The notes: generated by a model from the letters alone, not told the origin. A stretch of 64,000 bases of DNA from Phycisphaerae bacterium (GCA_019636475.1 JAHBXN010000003.1:1-64000), one strand, 5' to 3'. Shown: positions 19,457 through 30,508, counted from the first letter of the stretch. Made by a program: numbers and translations.

Positions 19457-21208
19457 TCAGGCTTTGACGTCTGTCTCCGTGGGCTTCACGCCGTGTGACA
19501 GGCCCAAGGCCGCCTGAACAAGTCCCAAAAAGAGCGGATCAGGGCGCAGCGGGCGGCTGGTCAGTTCCGGATGGGCCTGAGTGGCGATGAAATAGGGGTG
19601 CACGGCCTGAGGAAGTTCGAGCACCTGCATAATCGGGTAATCGGGCGCTTTGCCACTGAAGATCAGGCCGCCGCTTTCCAATTGAGCGATGTACCGCGGG
19701 TCAACTTCGTAGCGATGGCGGAAGCGTAAGCGCGTCTCGGGGGTGTTGTTGTACAGCCTGGCCGCGAGCGTGCCCGGGCGCAGAATCACGTCTTGGCCGC
19801 CGAGACGCATGTTGCCGCCGAGACCTTCGATCTGCTTCTGCTCCGGAAGAATGTCGATGACAGGGTGCTTGCACTCGAGGTCGAATTCCGTTGAATTGGC
19901 TCCGACCATGCCGCATGCGTTTCTCGCGAACTCAATGACGGCAAGTTGGAAGCCGAGACAGAGCCCGAGAAACGGCAGTCCGCTGTGACGGGCATATTGG
20001 ATGCACGCGATCTTGCCTTCCACGCCGCGTGCTCCGAAGCCGCCCGGCACGATCAGACCGTGGAGTTTCGACATCCGCTCGGCAACGTTCGCAGAGGTGA
20101 TGTCGGTGACCTCGATCCAGTCGATAATGACCCGGACGCCGGCTTTCGTGCCGCAGTGCTCCAGGGCTTTGATGACTGACGCATAGCTGTCACGCACCGA
20201 GGTGTACTTGCCGGCGACGCCGATCGTCAGTGGCGGGCCGCCGGCCGTCAGGCGAGCGAGATAGTCGCGCCAGATTTCACGGGCGGTGATTTCCATCTCG
20301 GGATGGGTTCGGTCCCCAAGCCTCAGGATGTCCACGATCTGACCGTCGAGTTTCGCGTCGCGGATCATTTCGGGGATGAGATAGATCGATTCACAGTCGT
20401 GCATCGAGAAGACGCGCTCGACCGGTACGCTGCTGTAGAGAGAGATTTTCTCTCGCGCCTTGGTGGTGACTGGGTGAATCGCCCGGCAGGCGATGATCTG
20501 CGGCTGAATTCCGCATTCAATCAGCTTCTTGATGCCCAGTTGCGCAGCCTTGGATTTCTGTTCGCCAAGCGCCGGCGGCTCCATGATGTAGGTCAGCGCA
20601 ACCCAGCAGGTGCTGTGCTCGCCCTCTTCAAAGGCCAATTGCCGCAGAGCCTCAATGTAATACGCATTTTCCACGTCTCCAACGGTGCCGCCGATTTCGA
20701 TGAAAATGACATCGGCATCCGACGCGACGGCCAATTGCCGCAGCTTGCTCTTCACTTCTCCGGTGACATGCGGGATCATCTGCACGTCGCGTCCGAGATA
20801 GCCGCCGCGGCGTTCCTTCTCGAGGACCGTGGTGAAGATCTGGCCACTGGTTGAAAAGTTCAACCTCGACATGTTCTGATCGAGCATTCGCTCGTAGGTG
20901 CCGAGGTCCATGTCGCATTCGATGCCGTCGTCGAGGACGAAAACTTCGCCGTGTCGAAACGGGTTGAGCGTGCCGGAATCCAGATTCAGATAGCCTTCAA
21001 GCTTGATTGGTGCGACTGTCAGACCCTTGTCTTTCAGGACTTTTGCAAGGCTGCTGGCGAAAATGCCCTTTCCGAGGCCGGACATGACGGTGCCGAATAC
21101 GCCGACGTACTTCGTCTTGCCAGGCTTGTAACCCGCGGGAATCGGCGTGTAGAACTCGGTGTCGTCGGAGACGTTTGCAACGGAAGATAGAAGGTTCTGG
21201 GTGTTCAT
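19457..21208 (-). CDS. pyrG: CTP synthase, divergent type
   Basis: 583 residues, longer than the usual 535-550. It makes CTP from UTP, ATP and glutamine in the cytoplasm. The synthetase half has SGLGKG, HGEVFVLDDG, a DMDLGTYER Mg-binding stretch and EIGGTVGD. The glutaminase half has the nucleophile Cys in FLGLCLGFQ (about 416) and the HPE of the catalytic triad near the end. Two usually invariant motifs are altered: GGVVSSLGKG reads GTVMSGLGKG, and the K(I/L)DPYxNxDPGT stretch reads KLEGYLNLDSGT. The start ATG is followed by a 25-residue extension before the conserved core. It has its own likely promoter region (TATAAT near 21313). The function is confident; the substitutions mark an unusual clade. 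Confidence 0.93.
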   Translation of the reverse strand: MNTQNLLSSVANVSDDTEFYTPIPAGYKPGKTKYVGVFGTVMSGLGKGIFASSLAKVLKDKGLTVAPIKLEGYLNLDSGTLNPFRHGEVFVLDDGIECDMDLGTYERMLDQNMSRLNFSTSGQIFTTVLEKERRGGYLGRDVQMIPHVTGEVKSKLRQLAVASDADVIFIEIGGTVGDVENAYYIEALRQLAFEEGEHSTCWVALTYIMEPPALGEQKSKAAQLGIKKLIECGIQPQIIACRAIHPVTTKAREKISLYSSVPVERVFSMHDCESIYLIPEMIRDAKLDGQIVDILRLGDRTHPEMEITAREIWRDYLARLTAGGPPLTIGVAGKYTSVRDSYASVIKALEHCGTKAGVRVIIDWIEVTDITSANVAERMSKLHGLIVPGGFGARGVEGKIACIQYARHSGLPFLGLCLGFQLAVIEFARNACGMVGANSTEFDLECKHPVIDILPEQKQIEGLGGNMRLGGQDVILRPGTLAARLYNNTPETRLRFRHRYEVDPRYIAQLESGGLIFSGKAPDYPIMQVLELPQAVHPYFIATQAHPELTSRPLRPDPLFLGLVQAALGLSHGVKPTETDVKA

Positions 21209-21678
21209 GCGTGCGCTCCGTGCGTGCCGACTTCAGCATTTCGGGCGGCAGTCCGAGTGACGAATCGGGAGGGTATGGGCCGCGAGTGAAACTTCGGGAC
21301 GGGCATTGAAGAATTATACCGGGCCTGTCAAGTCCCAGTAAAACCGATCTCCACGGATGATGCCGCAGGGGCATTCGCCGATCGGTCTCGTTTTTTAGCT
21401 TTACGACTGAATCGTCATCTGAACTTGGGGCAGACGCCGGATTCCACCATCGCTTCGTGCATCTTGAGCACGCTCAGCGATTCCTCCAGCAAGCGTTTGA
21501 CCGGCTGCCCAGGGCACTCCCTCACCACCGACGGGCCATGTGATTTTATGGAGGGGGCGTCGCACCATCGGCCTGTCGCCGCCGGACGCTTCGTCCGCCG
21601 GGATGAAGAACCTCGGTTCGTCGCATGCGTTCTCACTTAATCCACCGACAGGCGGTCAAGTTCGCGTACATGCGGAAA
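21209..21678. other. Intergenic region, 470 bp, with pyrG promoter element and hairpin
   Basis: A perfect TATAAT on the minus strand (21313-21318) would start transcription about 98 bases before pyrG; no good -35 box lies 17 bases before it. The hairpin at 21343-21386 lies just upstream. Between 21415 and 21528 the minus strand has a 37-codon open frame starting GTG-GTG with GC-rich third positions, which may be a small or remnant gene but has no recognisable family. Confidence 0.4.
21343..21386. terminator. Bidirectional hairpin terminator
   Basis: Arms ACCGATC (21343-21349) and GATCGGT (21380-21386) enclose a smaller TGCC/GGCA hairpin. On the plus strand CTCG and six T residues follow; on the minus strand TTTTACT follows. 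It probably ends the lipoprotein transcript coming from 21679 and insulates pyrG. Confidence 0.5.
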
Positions 21679-23169
21679 TCAGGGTGCCACATTTTTGTCG
21701 CTGCCTGGGGCGGTTGTAGGCACCGTCGTCGTACCTTGTGTCGGATCATCGCTGATGTACCCCAGCGAACGGAGTTGTCGCATCCGTTCGTCGTACCCGG
21801 CGTGTTCCGCCCGATCTTGATCACGGCTGGAGAACCACTCCTGCGATTCGTGCGTGTCCACATAGTAGATGCGTAGTTCCCGGACACGACCTTCCGACAG
21901 AATCGATTGCAATGGCCTCCCGGTCATGTCTCGACCAATGGGAACATCCAGCAACGCCAGAATGGTCGGGGCAATGTCAATCACGCGACCGATGCGGCGA
22001 ATGTCCTTTCGTTGAAGCGTTCGGATTGATTTTTCATCCGCCGTGGATGCCTTGAATGACGGACCTGCGGCAACGAATATCCCCGGCGGCCCATCAGTAT
22101 GCGCGCCGGATTCCGACGTATCTGTGGGGCTGAACTGCATGAAATCCAGCTGTGTATTGGATGCGCCCATGCCGTGATCCGAGATCACGATGACGTCGGC
22201 GTTCCGGGGGAATGCACGAATGAACTCGCCGATCGCTCGGTCCGCCTCGATGTAGGCATTGGGGATGACGTCCGCGAAGGCCGAAACAAGCTCAGCTGGT
22301 GGGGGGTATTTAAATGCACCAGGCTCGTAGAATCGCCAGAAGCGATGGCCGACGACATCGGGCGTCGAGAGATACACCGCGAAGAGGTCCGGCACTTCCG
22401 GTTCCTTCATTAACCGAAGTGCAATCTGCCGATAGGCCTCGTCCGATCGGATTGTCCATCGCGACTGTTCGATGTGGTATCTCGCCAGTGGCGCTCGGAC
22501 ACTGCCGACACTGGCGAAGAGCCGATCGCAATACTCGTTGAGCCGGCCGTCAACCTCCGCGAAAATGCCAAGCATTTCATCCTGGCGTGATTCGGGATGA
22601 ACCTGGCCGGGAACTCCTCGCAGCAATCCGCCTTTCAGAATCTCCCGCTTGCGAAACTCCTCATCAGTATTTGCCTGCGAGACGACGACGCCATTGACAT
22701 CGCGATCAACCGGAAACGTGTTCCACCAACCGATCACGTCAACCCGGCGGCCGAATTCAGAAAGTATGTTCCATATCGCCTTACAGCGCCGGTCGCGGCT
22801 GTTGTAAAAACGGCGCGTCCCGGGCGACTCGGAAATCATGAAATCCAGAATTCCGTGATTCTCGGGGGGTTTGCCCGTGGCGACGGTTGTCCAGATGACC
22901 GGTGACTTGGCCGGTGCGTATGTCTCGAGCTCGCCGAACACTCCGTCTGCCATGAGCCGCGCGAGGTTCGGCATTTTCCCCTCCCGCAACAGCGGAAGGA
23001 TCACGTTCCATTCGAGGCCGTCGATGCCGATGAGCAGAATTTTGCCGTGACCGTCGCGGTCGTCGGCTGCTTCTTCAACCTGCTTTGAGCAGGCCGGTCC
23101 GACCAGCGCGAGAAGGCTGCAGAGTTGCAGGATCCATCGTTTGAGCGGATGGGCAGATCGCCGGAGCAT
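21679..23169 (-). CDS. Alkaline phosphatase-fold phosphodiesterase lipoprotein
   Basis: 496 residues. The N terminus is a lipoprotein signal with lipobox LVGPAC, so the mature protein is lipid-anchored outside the cytoplasm. The body matches the type I phosphodiesterase/nucleotide pyrophosphatase branch of the alkaline phosphatase superfamily: LLIGIDGLEW (metal-binding Asp), a SPVIWTTVATGKPPENHG segment with the nucleophile Thr/Ser, LSTPDVVGH, and VISDHGMG (Asp/His metal ligands). It probably hydrolyses a phosphodiester or removes phospho-substituents from an extracellular substrate that cannot be named. Its stop is followed by a long gap and a hairpin, so it is likely monocistronic. It lies just beyond the ATPase operon terminator. 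Confidence 0.85.
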   Translation of the reverse strand: MLRRSAHPLKRWILQLCSLLALVGPACSKQVEEAADDRDGHGKILLIGIDGLEWNVILPLLREGKMPNLARLMADGVFGELETYAPAKSPVIWTTVATGKPPENHGILDFMISESPGTRRFYNSRDRRCKAIWNILSEFGRRVDVIGWWNTFPVDRDVNGVVVSQANTDEEFRKREILKGGLLRGVPGQVHPESRQDEMLGIFAEVDGRLNEYCDRLFASVGSVRAPLARYHIEQSRWTIRSDEAYRQIALRLMKEPEVPDLFAVYLSTPDVVGHRFWRFYEPGAFKYPPPAELVSAFADVIPNAYIEADRAIGEFIRAFPRNADVIVISDHGMGASNTQLDFMQFSPTDTSESGAHTDGPPGIFVAAGPSFKASTADEKSIRTLQRKDIRRIGRVIDIAPTILALLDVPIGRDMTGRPLQSILSEGRVRELRIYYVDTHESQEWFSSRDQDRAEHAGYDERMRQLRSLGYISDDPTQGTTTVPTTAPGSDKNVAP

Positions 23170-23288
23170 CGTGACCTCTTCGGACGGTTTACGCCGCCAT
23201 CAGTGTTTCGGCATTGTATCGAAACCGGCAGAGGTCGTCATTGCCGCGATTCGCCCTCTGAGGCTGGCCGCACCGTCGAGAGAAAGAA

Positions 23289-23319
23289 CGAAGCCTTCGA
23301 TTGGGTATCGAAGGCTTCG
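23289..23319 (-). terminator. Strong rho-independent terminator of the ATP synthase operon
   Basis: A perfect 13-bp stem (CGAAGCCTTCGAT at 23289-23301 with its complement at 23307-23319) with a 5-base loop, followed on the minus strand by TTCTTTCTCT. It begins 43 bases after the atpD stop, leaving no room for a further gene, so the operon ends with atpD. Confidence 0.85.
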
Positions 23320-23361
23320 GAGAAAGCATCAATTGTCATTTTTCGCGTCGGCTCGAGGCGA

Positions 23362-24885
<1,524 letters not shown>

Positions 24886-24989
24886 CTATCGTTCAGTCTT
24901 CTCGTTCCGACTACCGGTTCCGCTCCTGCAATTCTCATCATTTACAGCATTCGATGCTGATTCATTCAATCAAAAATCCACGATACAGC

Positions 24990-25871
24990 CTACTTCAGGG
25001 CTTCGGCGCCGCCGACGATGTCGAGCAGTTCCATCGTGATCTGCGTCTGACGAGCGCGATTGTATTGCCGCGACAGCGATTTGATCATGTCGCCGGCCGC
25101 GTCCGTCGCCGCCTTCATGGCGACCATGCGGGCGACCTGCTCGCTCACGGCCATATCGGTGAAGCACTGATAGAGCCGGACCTTCACGGTCTGCGGCAGT
25201 AGTTTCTTGAGAAGTTCGGCAGGCTCCGGCGAGAAGTCATATTGGACTTCCGACGAGCCGCCCGTTGGCGCCGCGTTGCCCACGCCCGCTGATTCGCGCG
25301 TGAGCGGGAGCAGGTGCATCACGTCCGGCACCTGTTTGCCGGCCGAGATGAACCGCATGTACACGACGTACACGTTGCCGATTTCGCCTTTTTCGTAGCG
25401 ATTGATGAAATCGGTCGCGAGCGGCTCAACCTGCTCAAAGCGGGGACGGTCGTCAATCGACGTAATGCCGCGTGCGATCGCGCGGCCGATGAACCTGAAG
25501 TATGCGATACCTTTTTTGCCGACGACGTGAATCTCGTTATTCCGGTCCGCATTCGCGTTGAGATGCTCATTCACTTTTCGAATGATGCCGGCATTGTAGC
25601 CGCCGCACAGCCCGCGGTTGGATGTCAGCACCAGCACCAGATCGGTCGTCGATTCATTTCTCTTCATCAGGGGGTGATCGATCTGCCCGGAGGCGGCCTC
25701 TGCAAGTTCGCTGACGAGCTGCGTGATCTTTCGTGTGTAGGGCTTGGTCGCTGTGGCGCGGTTGAAGGCCTGCTGAAACCGCGCGGTGGCGATGAGCTGC
25801 ATCGTCTTGGTGATTTTTCGAATATTCGTGACGGCCTTGCGGCGCTTCACAATATGTCTTGCGTTTGCCAT
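24990..25871 (-). CDS. atpG: F-type ATP synthase subunit gamma
   Basis: 293 residues, the central rotor shaft of F1. The N-terminal helix (KRRKAVTNIRKITKTMQLIATARF) and the C-terminal helix (ATDAAGDMIKSLSRQYNRARQTQIT) are both typical coiled-coil rotor segments, and GLCGGYN marks the Rossmann-like middle. A loop near 205-225 (GVGNAAPTGGSSEVQYDF) replaces the usual sequence. It lies 70 bases after atpA and 167 bases before atpD. Because no epsilon gene is visible, the epsilon-contacting face of this subunit is worth examining. Confidence 0.95.
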   Translation of the reverse strand: MANARHIVKRRKAVTNIRKITKTMQLIATARFQQAFNRATATKPYTRKITQLVSELAEAASGQIDHPLMKRNESTTDLVLVLTSNRGLCGGYNAGIIRKVNEHLNANADRNNEIHVVGKKGIAYFRFIGRAIARGITSIDDRPRFEQVEPLATDFINRYEKGEIGNVYVVYMRFISAGKQVPDVMHLLPLTRESAGVGNAAPTGGSSEVQYDFSPEPAELLKKLLPQTVKVRLYQCFTDMAVSEQVARMVAMKAATDAAGDMIKSLSRQYNRARQTQITMELLDIVGGAEALK

Positions 25872-25941
25872 GCGAATCTGCTTCCGCTATCTGCATCCGG
25901 CCGACTGCCGGTGGTAAATCACCGCGAGAAAACGCCGCCGA

Positions 25942-27597
25942 TCACTTCTTCTCGGTCTGGAACTTGGTCCGGTAGGTCTTGATGCCATCAACCAGCTTCG
26001 CTTCGATGCCGGAATCCAGCTCCTTCTTCGCCTCAAGCTCCTTCCAGACTTCAGGAATCTCATCGCGAAAATACTTGAGGAGACCGGCCTCGAACCGTCC
26101 GACATCGGAGATCGGCAATTCGTCCAGGAATCCCTTCGAACCCGCGAAAATGCTGATCACCTGATCGATGACGTTGTAAGGGCGATACTGGCCCTGTTTG
26201 AGCAGTTCGACCATTCGTGCGCCACGATCGAGCTGGCGCTGAGTGGCCGCATCGAGATCCGTACCGAGCTGGGCGAATGCTTCGAGCTCACGATACGAAG
26301 CGAGGTCGAGTCGCAGCGATCCGGCGATCTTCTTCATCGCCTTAATTTGGGCATTGCCACCGACGCGGCTGACGGAAATGCCGACGTTGATCGCGGGGCG
26401 GACGCCCGCGAAGAACAGATCTGGCTCCAGGTAGATCTGGCCGTCGGTAATTGAGATCACGTTGGTCGGGATGTAGGCGGAAACCTCGCCTTCAAGGGTT
26501 TCAATGACTGGAAGCGCCGTGAGGGAGCCACCGGAGGTGGGATCAGTCACCACCACATGTCCGGGCATGTTTTTGGCGTCGTGTTCGGCCTCATGCTTGC
26601 CGGGTACGCCGACATACGTCTTGCCATTCACCCCCCCGGCCTTGTAGGGCTGGCCTTGCGGGACGACGGCATATCGCTCGGCCAGTTTGCAGGAGCGCTC
26701 CAGCAGGCGGGAGTGTAAGTAGAACACGTCGCCCGGATATGCTTCGCGGCCCGGCGGGCGTCGCAGGAGCAGCGAAAGCTGGCGATAAGCCTGGGCCTGT
26801 TTTGACAGGTCGTCGTAAATGCAGAGCGTGGCCTTGCCCTGCGTATACATGAAATACTCGGCCATCGCGCAGCCGGAGTAGGGCGCGATGTACTGGAGCG
26901 GCGCGGGGTCGCTGCTGGCAGCGGAGACGACGATCGTGTAGTCCATCGCGCCAACTTCCCGCAAACGCTCGACGACTGTCGCGACGGTCGATTCCTTCAG
27001 GCCGATCGCGACGTAGACGCAAATGACGCCGGAGCCTTTCTGATTGATGATCGTGTCGATCGCAATCGCCGTCTTGCCGGTCTTGCGGTCGCCGATGATC
27101 AACTCGCGCTGACCGCGGCCGATGGGGATCATCGAGTCGATCGCCTTGATGCCGGTCTGGAGCGGCTCCTTGACGGGCTGTCGTTCGGCGATGCCGGGAG
27201 CCTTGTACTCAAGAGGCCAGTTCTGGCTTGACTTGATCGGACCCTTGCCATCGAGCGGGCGGCCAAGCGGATCCACGACGCGACCGATCAGAGCCTCACC
27301 CACTGGCACACTGAGCAGGCGGCCGGTCGCCTTGACCACGTCGCCCTCTTTCACGCCGAGGTAGTCGCCCAGGACGACCGCGCCGACGCTGTTCTCCTCG
27401 AGGTTCATCACCTGTCCGATCGCGCCGTTCTGATACTCGACCATTTCGCCGGCCATCGCATTGGACAGACCGTAGATCTGTGTGACGCCGTCGCCGACGC
27501 CTATCACGCGGCCGACTTCCGCAGCCTGCAACTGGTCGGAAAACTGCGCGATTTCCTGTTTGATAACGGACGTAATTTCGTCAACCTGAATCTTCAT
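25942..27597 (-). CDS. atpA: F-type ATP synthase subunit alpha, with insertion
   Basis: 551 residues, about 40 longer than usual. It forms the F1 hexamer with beta and binds non-catalytic nucleotide. The Walker A loop reads GDRKTGKT, where GDRQTGKT is usual; [20 protein letters not shown] and [14 protein letters not shown] are conserved. A segment of about 40 residues near 312-352, rich in Gly, Lys and His, is inserted between the Walker B region and SLTALP. The reading frame is intact on both sides, including across a run of seven C at 26630. The start has a normal N-terminal helix. It lies 4 bases after atpH. Confidence 0.96.
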   Translation of the reverse strand: MKIQVDEITSVIKQEIAQFSDQLQAAEVGRVIGVGDGVTQIYGLSNAMAGEMVEYQNGAIGQVMNLEENSVGAVVLGDYLGVKEGDVVKATGRLLSVPVGEALIGRVVDPLGRPLDGKGPIKSSQNWPLEYKAPGIAERQPVKEPLQTGIKAIDSMIPIGRGQRELIIGDRKTGKTAIAIDTIINQKGSGVICVYVAIGLKESTVATVVERLREVGAMDYTIVVSAASSDPAPLQYIAPYSGCAMAEYFMYTQGKATLCIYDDLSKQAQAYRQLSLLLRRPPGREAYPGDVFYLHSRLLERSCKLAERYAVVPQGQPYKAGGVNGKTYVGVPGKHEAEHDAKNMPGHVVVTDPTSGGSLTALPVIETLEGEVSAYIPTNVISITDGQIYLEPDLFFAGVRPAINVGISVSRVGGNAQIKAMKKIAGSLRLDLASYRELEAFAQLGTDLDAATQRQLDRGARMVELLKQGQYRPYNVIDQVISIFAGSKGFLDELPISDVGRFEAGLLKYFRDEIPEVWKELEAKKELDSGIEAKLVDGIKTYRTKFQTEKK

Positions 27598-27601
27598 TCG
27601 A

Positions 27602-28207
27602 TTACCCTTGTGTCACGAAGCGCGCCGTGCCCGCACGCAGGTGTTTGTCTGAGGAAGCGAGAAGGTGTGCCCGAAGTGCATTCAAGCGGCTTCGGATGGT
27701 CATGTCATAAAGGCGGTCACCGACTTGGATGGTCACGCCACCGAGCACATCGGGATCGACCTTTTCAATGAGGATCGCATCGCGATTGGCGAGCCGTTTA
27801 ATCTGGGCTCGAATGCTCTCACGCTGTGATTCGGAAAGCGGGGTGGCCGTTGTCACGAAGACGTCTTCGCGGCCGTGCAGCCGGTCCAGCTTTCGGCGAT
27901 AGGACTCGCAGACCCACGGAAGGATCATGGCGCGGCGATTCTTGTTGAGCACGAGAAGCAGATTCAGCACCAGCGAACTGACCCGCCCATTGCCGAACGC
28001 CTTCTGAATCGCGGTGTGCCGTGAATCCTCATCGACCGCCGCCGAGCGCATCAACGATGCGAAGGCCGGCTCTCGGTGCCATAGCTCTTTCAGGTCCGCA
28101 AGCTCGCGGCCGATTTCGTCCTCCTTGCCCTCGCTTTTGGCGAGCGACAGAAGGCTCTCGGCATAGATCTGAGCCGCCGCGATAAATGTGTCGAGTTCCG
28201 TTGCCAT
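27602..28207 (-). CDS. atpH: F-type ATP synthase subunit delta
   Basis: 201 residues, slightly longer than the common 175-180. It links the top of F1 to the b-subunit stalk. The N-terminal helical bundle ([17 protein letters not shown]) and the C-terminal signature ([30 protein letters not shown]) are clear. It lies between atpF and atpA, as is usual. A 20-residue tail after the signature is unusual but has no recognisable motif. Confidence 0.95.
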   Translation of the reverse strand: MATELDTFIAAAQIYAESLLSLAKSEGKEDEIGRELADLKELWHREPAFASLMRSAAVDEDSRHTAIQKAFGNGRVSSLVLNLLLVLNKNRRAMILPWVCESYRRKLDRLHGREDVFVTTATPLSESQRESIRAQIKRLANRDAILIEKVDPDVLGGVTIQVGDRLYDMTIRSRLNALRAHLLASSDKHLRAGTARFVTQG

Positions 28208-28238
28208 GAGTGCTCTGCTTCAGTTTCCTGAAAATGCG

Positions 28239-28847
28239 TCAGTTCATCTTGCTCAACTCGGCGAGCGATTCGTTGAGTAGCGCCTGATGATCGGCCGCGC
28301 TCAGTTCGCGCTTGATCAGTTTGCCGGCCACGGCGGTCGCCAGCATCACGCTCTGATCATGCATACTTTTGATCGCTTCGTCACGGGCCAGCTCGATATC
28401 CTTCTTGGCGCGGGCGACGATCGCTTCAGCCTCGGATTTCGCTTCGCCTTGAATCCGTTTTCGAAGTTCCTCGGCGTCGCGTCGGCCTTCTTCGACGATC
28501 GCTGTGGCCTCCTGATGGGACTCTTCAATCTTGGCCTTGTATTCGGCCATCATCCGTTCGGCGGCTTCGCGTTCATGTTTGGCCTGGGAGAGCGAGTCCC
28601 GGATGAAATTCTCTCGCTGATTCAGTCCCGCCAGGATCGGCTTCCACGCTGCGACCCGGAGGATCACGAGCAGGATGACAAACACGGCGATCGACCACAG
28701 TGCCGAACCGATGTCCCAGTGCAGGAGTTCAGCCTTGTGCTCGCCGTGACCGGCTTCCGACGCGGCGCTCGGCGCGGAAGCCTGCGTTTGGGCTGCGAAC
28801 GACAGCAGCGCCGAGAATACAAGAACTGTGAGGAGCGTGTGCTTCAT
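28239..28847 (-). CDS. atpF: F-type ATP synthase subunit b, with N-terminal signal-like segment
   Basis: 202 residues. The usual b-subunit plan is present: one membrane helix (about 53-72, followed by the conserved WKPI-like sequence) and a long charged coiled coil ending ALLNESLAELSKMN, the stalk that holds F1 to F0. Before that membrane helix is a second hydrophobic segment (residues 1-21) looking like a cleavable signal peptide, then a short Ala/Ser/His-rich linker. The ATG at 28847 is supported by GAGAG upstream. The open frame reaches 28955 but that part is not membrane-like. It follows atpE. Confidence 0.94.
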   Translation of the reverse strand: MKHTLLTVLVFSALLSFAAQTQASAPSAASEAGHGEHKAELLHWDIGSALWSIAVFVILLVILRVAAWKPILAGLNQRENFIRDSLSQAKHEREAAERMMAEYKAKIEESHQEATAIVEEGRRDAEELRKRIQGEAKSEAEAIVARAKKDIELARDEAIKSMHDQSVMLATAVAGKLIKRELSAADHQALLNESLAELSKMN

Positions 28848-28957
28848 TTTCAAACTCTCGATTCGAAATGTGAACCGATCCGTCGGATTCCGTAATGAAT
28901 GAGAACTCGACATCGCGCCGAACCGCGGCCCGGCGCGATGTCGATCAATGAGCAATA

Positions 28958-29239
28958 TCAGCCGCCAACCATCTTCGACAGCGAACCACCGACGCCGTTG
29001 CAGACGACCAGCGCGAAGAATGTGAAACCTTCGATCAGCGCGGCCGCGATAATCAGCGACGTGAAGATTCGGCCGCCGGCTTCGGGCTGGCGAGCGATGC
29101 CTCCCATCGCCTCGCCGGCGAGGTGACCGATACCCTTGGCGGCGCCCATCGTAACGAGGCCCGCGCCAAGGCCGGCGCCAAGAGCCACAAGACCCTTGTC
29201 ACCGAACAACATGGTGCCTTCTGCAAGCATTTCCAACAT
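28958..29239 (-). CDS. atpE: F-type ATP synthase subunit c
   Basis: 93 residues, two membrane helices joined by the polar loop ARQPE that contacts the rotor shaft. Glu70 in the second helix (AAALIEGF) is the ion carrier. Neither the helix 1 Gln nor the Ser after the Glu that mark sodium-binding c subunits is present, so proton coupling is expected. It lies between atpB and atpF with wide spacers, allowing a separate translation rate for this multi-copy subunit. Confidence 0.95.
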   Translation of the reverse strand: MLEMLAEGTMLFGDKGLVALGAGLGAGLVTMGAAKGIGHLAGEAMGGIARQPEAGGRIFTSLIIAAALIEGFTFFALVVCNGVGGSLSKMVGG

Positions 29240-29407
29240 GAGTCGACTCCTTGTCTCTCTGCGGCGATTTCCCCCGCCGCGGGGGATGAATAAATCGTTC
29301 GTCGGCGTTTGTTCAAAGTATGGCCGGGGCGCCGACTACCCCAACCGCCGTCAGTGTTCGGCTGCAAGAGGCTCGGCCTCCATTGCAGCGATTCGATGCC
29401 AGCGAAA

Positions 29408-30508
29408 TCAATGCTCCGGCGAAACCGACGCCCCGATGAACAGCGACGTCAGAAACGTAAAGATGTACGCCTGTAGAAAGGCGACAAACAATTCCAGACA
29501 ACTCAGCGCCGCACAGCCAACCGCGATCATTGGCCCGACAGTTGACTCCATCATGAAAGTGCCGAGGCCGGTAATCAGCGCGAGAATCGACGCGAGCACC
29601 ACGTGCCCCGCAACCATGTTCGCGAACAATCGCACGGCAAGCGCGAACGGCTTGATGATCGCTCCGATCGATTCAAGAACGAGCAGCACCGCCCACATGA
29701 TTACGTCCGCGATCAGGAGCAGAATCGCCATCGGACTGTCGATCTTCTCCGGTTTGAACACGTGAGGGGCGAAATTCCAGACATAGAGAATCGGTGCAAG
29801 TATCGCCGCGGCGGGCGGTGCCATCCACTTGTCAACCGAATGATGTCCATGATGGGAAGGATCGTGCGCGAGACCGAATTCGTGGCCTTCGCCATGCAGT
29901 GCATGGTCTTCATCATGTTCATGATGGTGGCCATAGGTGCCGGCGACCAGATCGCGATACACCTGCATGGCACCTGACAGGTGAATCATTACGAAAGCGC
30001 AGAAGGCCAGTCCGGCGGTAATCATGATGTTGCCGGTGGCAGTTCCGCCGATGTGCTCGAGTCGTCCGCCCGTCGCTGCACCGATGATCTCGGCCAGTGG
30101 AATCATGCCGAGCAGATTGCATGTCAGAATATAGAAGAAAACCGTCCACAAAAACGGCATGAAACGATCGGTCTTGTCACCCAGCACCGGGCGAACCACA
30201 TCGACGCGAATGAACTGCATCATCGCTTCGATCAGGTTCGTAAAACCCGATGGTATGTTGCGTTCAACTCCGGCGGCTGACATCGCGGCATATCGACGAC
30301 CCAGCAGCGTGAAGCCGATCAGGACAATCACCGCCGCGACCAATGACATCAGTAGGTGATTTGTGAAATACGTATCGTGCGGCTTGATTGTGAAGAGATT
30401 GAGCGGCGCCGTAAAATCAAAGTTCCAGTGCATCAGCGGCTCATGGCTGATCGGATGCGGCAGAACGTGACTCAGCGGGTCGCCCGAGGCGAGTGTTAGA
30501 ATTTTCAC
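29408..30508 (-). CDS. atpB: F-type ATP synthase subunit a, with His-rich loop
   Basis: 366 residues, against about 250-280 in most bacteria. It forms the ion half-channels of F0. The essential Arg is in KPFALAVRLFANM (about residue 292), and the C-terminal FLQAYIFTFLTSLFIGAS helix is normal. Extra length comes from a long N terminus and from an insertion at about 190-225 with 12 His residues mixed with Asp/Glu/Gly, located in the loop after the second or third helix. The start is GTG at 30508, overlapping the preceding gene's stop by 4 bases; a later ATG (residue 26) is an alternative. Confidence 0.95.
   Translation of the reverse strand: MKILTLASGDPLSHVLPHPISHEPLMHWNFDFTAPLNLFTIKPHDTYFTNHLLMSLVAAVIVLIGFTLLGRRYAAMSAAGVERNIPSGFTNLIEAMMQFIRVDVVRPVLGDKTDRFMPFLWTVFFYILTCNLLGMIPLAEIIGAATGGRLEHIGGTATGNIMITAGLAFCAFVMIHLSGAMQVYRDLVAGTYGHHHEHDEDHALHGEGHEFGLAHDPSHHGHHSVDKWMAPPAAAILAPILYVWNFAPHVFKPEKIDSPMAILLLIADVIMWAVLLVLESIGAIIKPFALAVRLFANMVAGHVVLASILALITGLGTFMMESTVGPMIAVGCAALSCLELFVAFLQAYIFTFLTSLFIGASVSPEH

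Noticed and set aside
21415-21528. 37-codon minus-strand open frame starting GTG-GTG
   Set aside because: Codon third positions are GC-rich, but there is no recognisable family, no clear ribosome-binding site and no support beyond length; too weak to call a gene.
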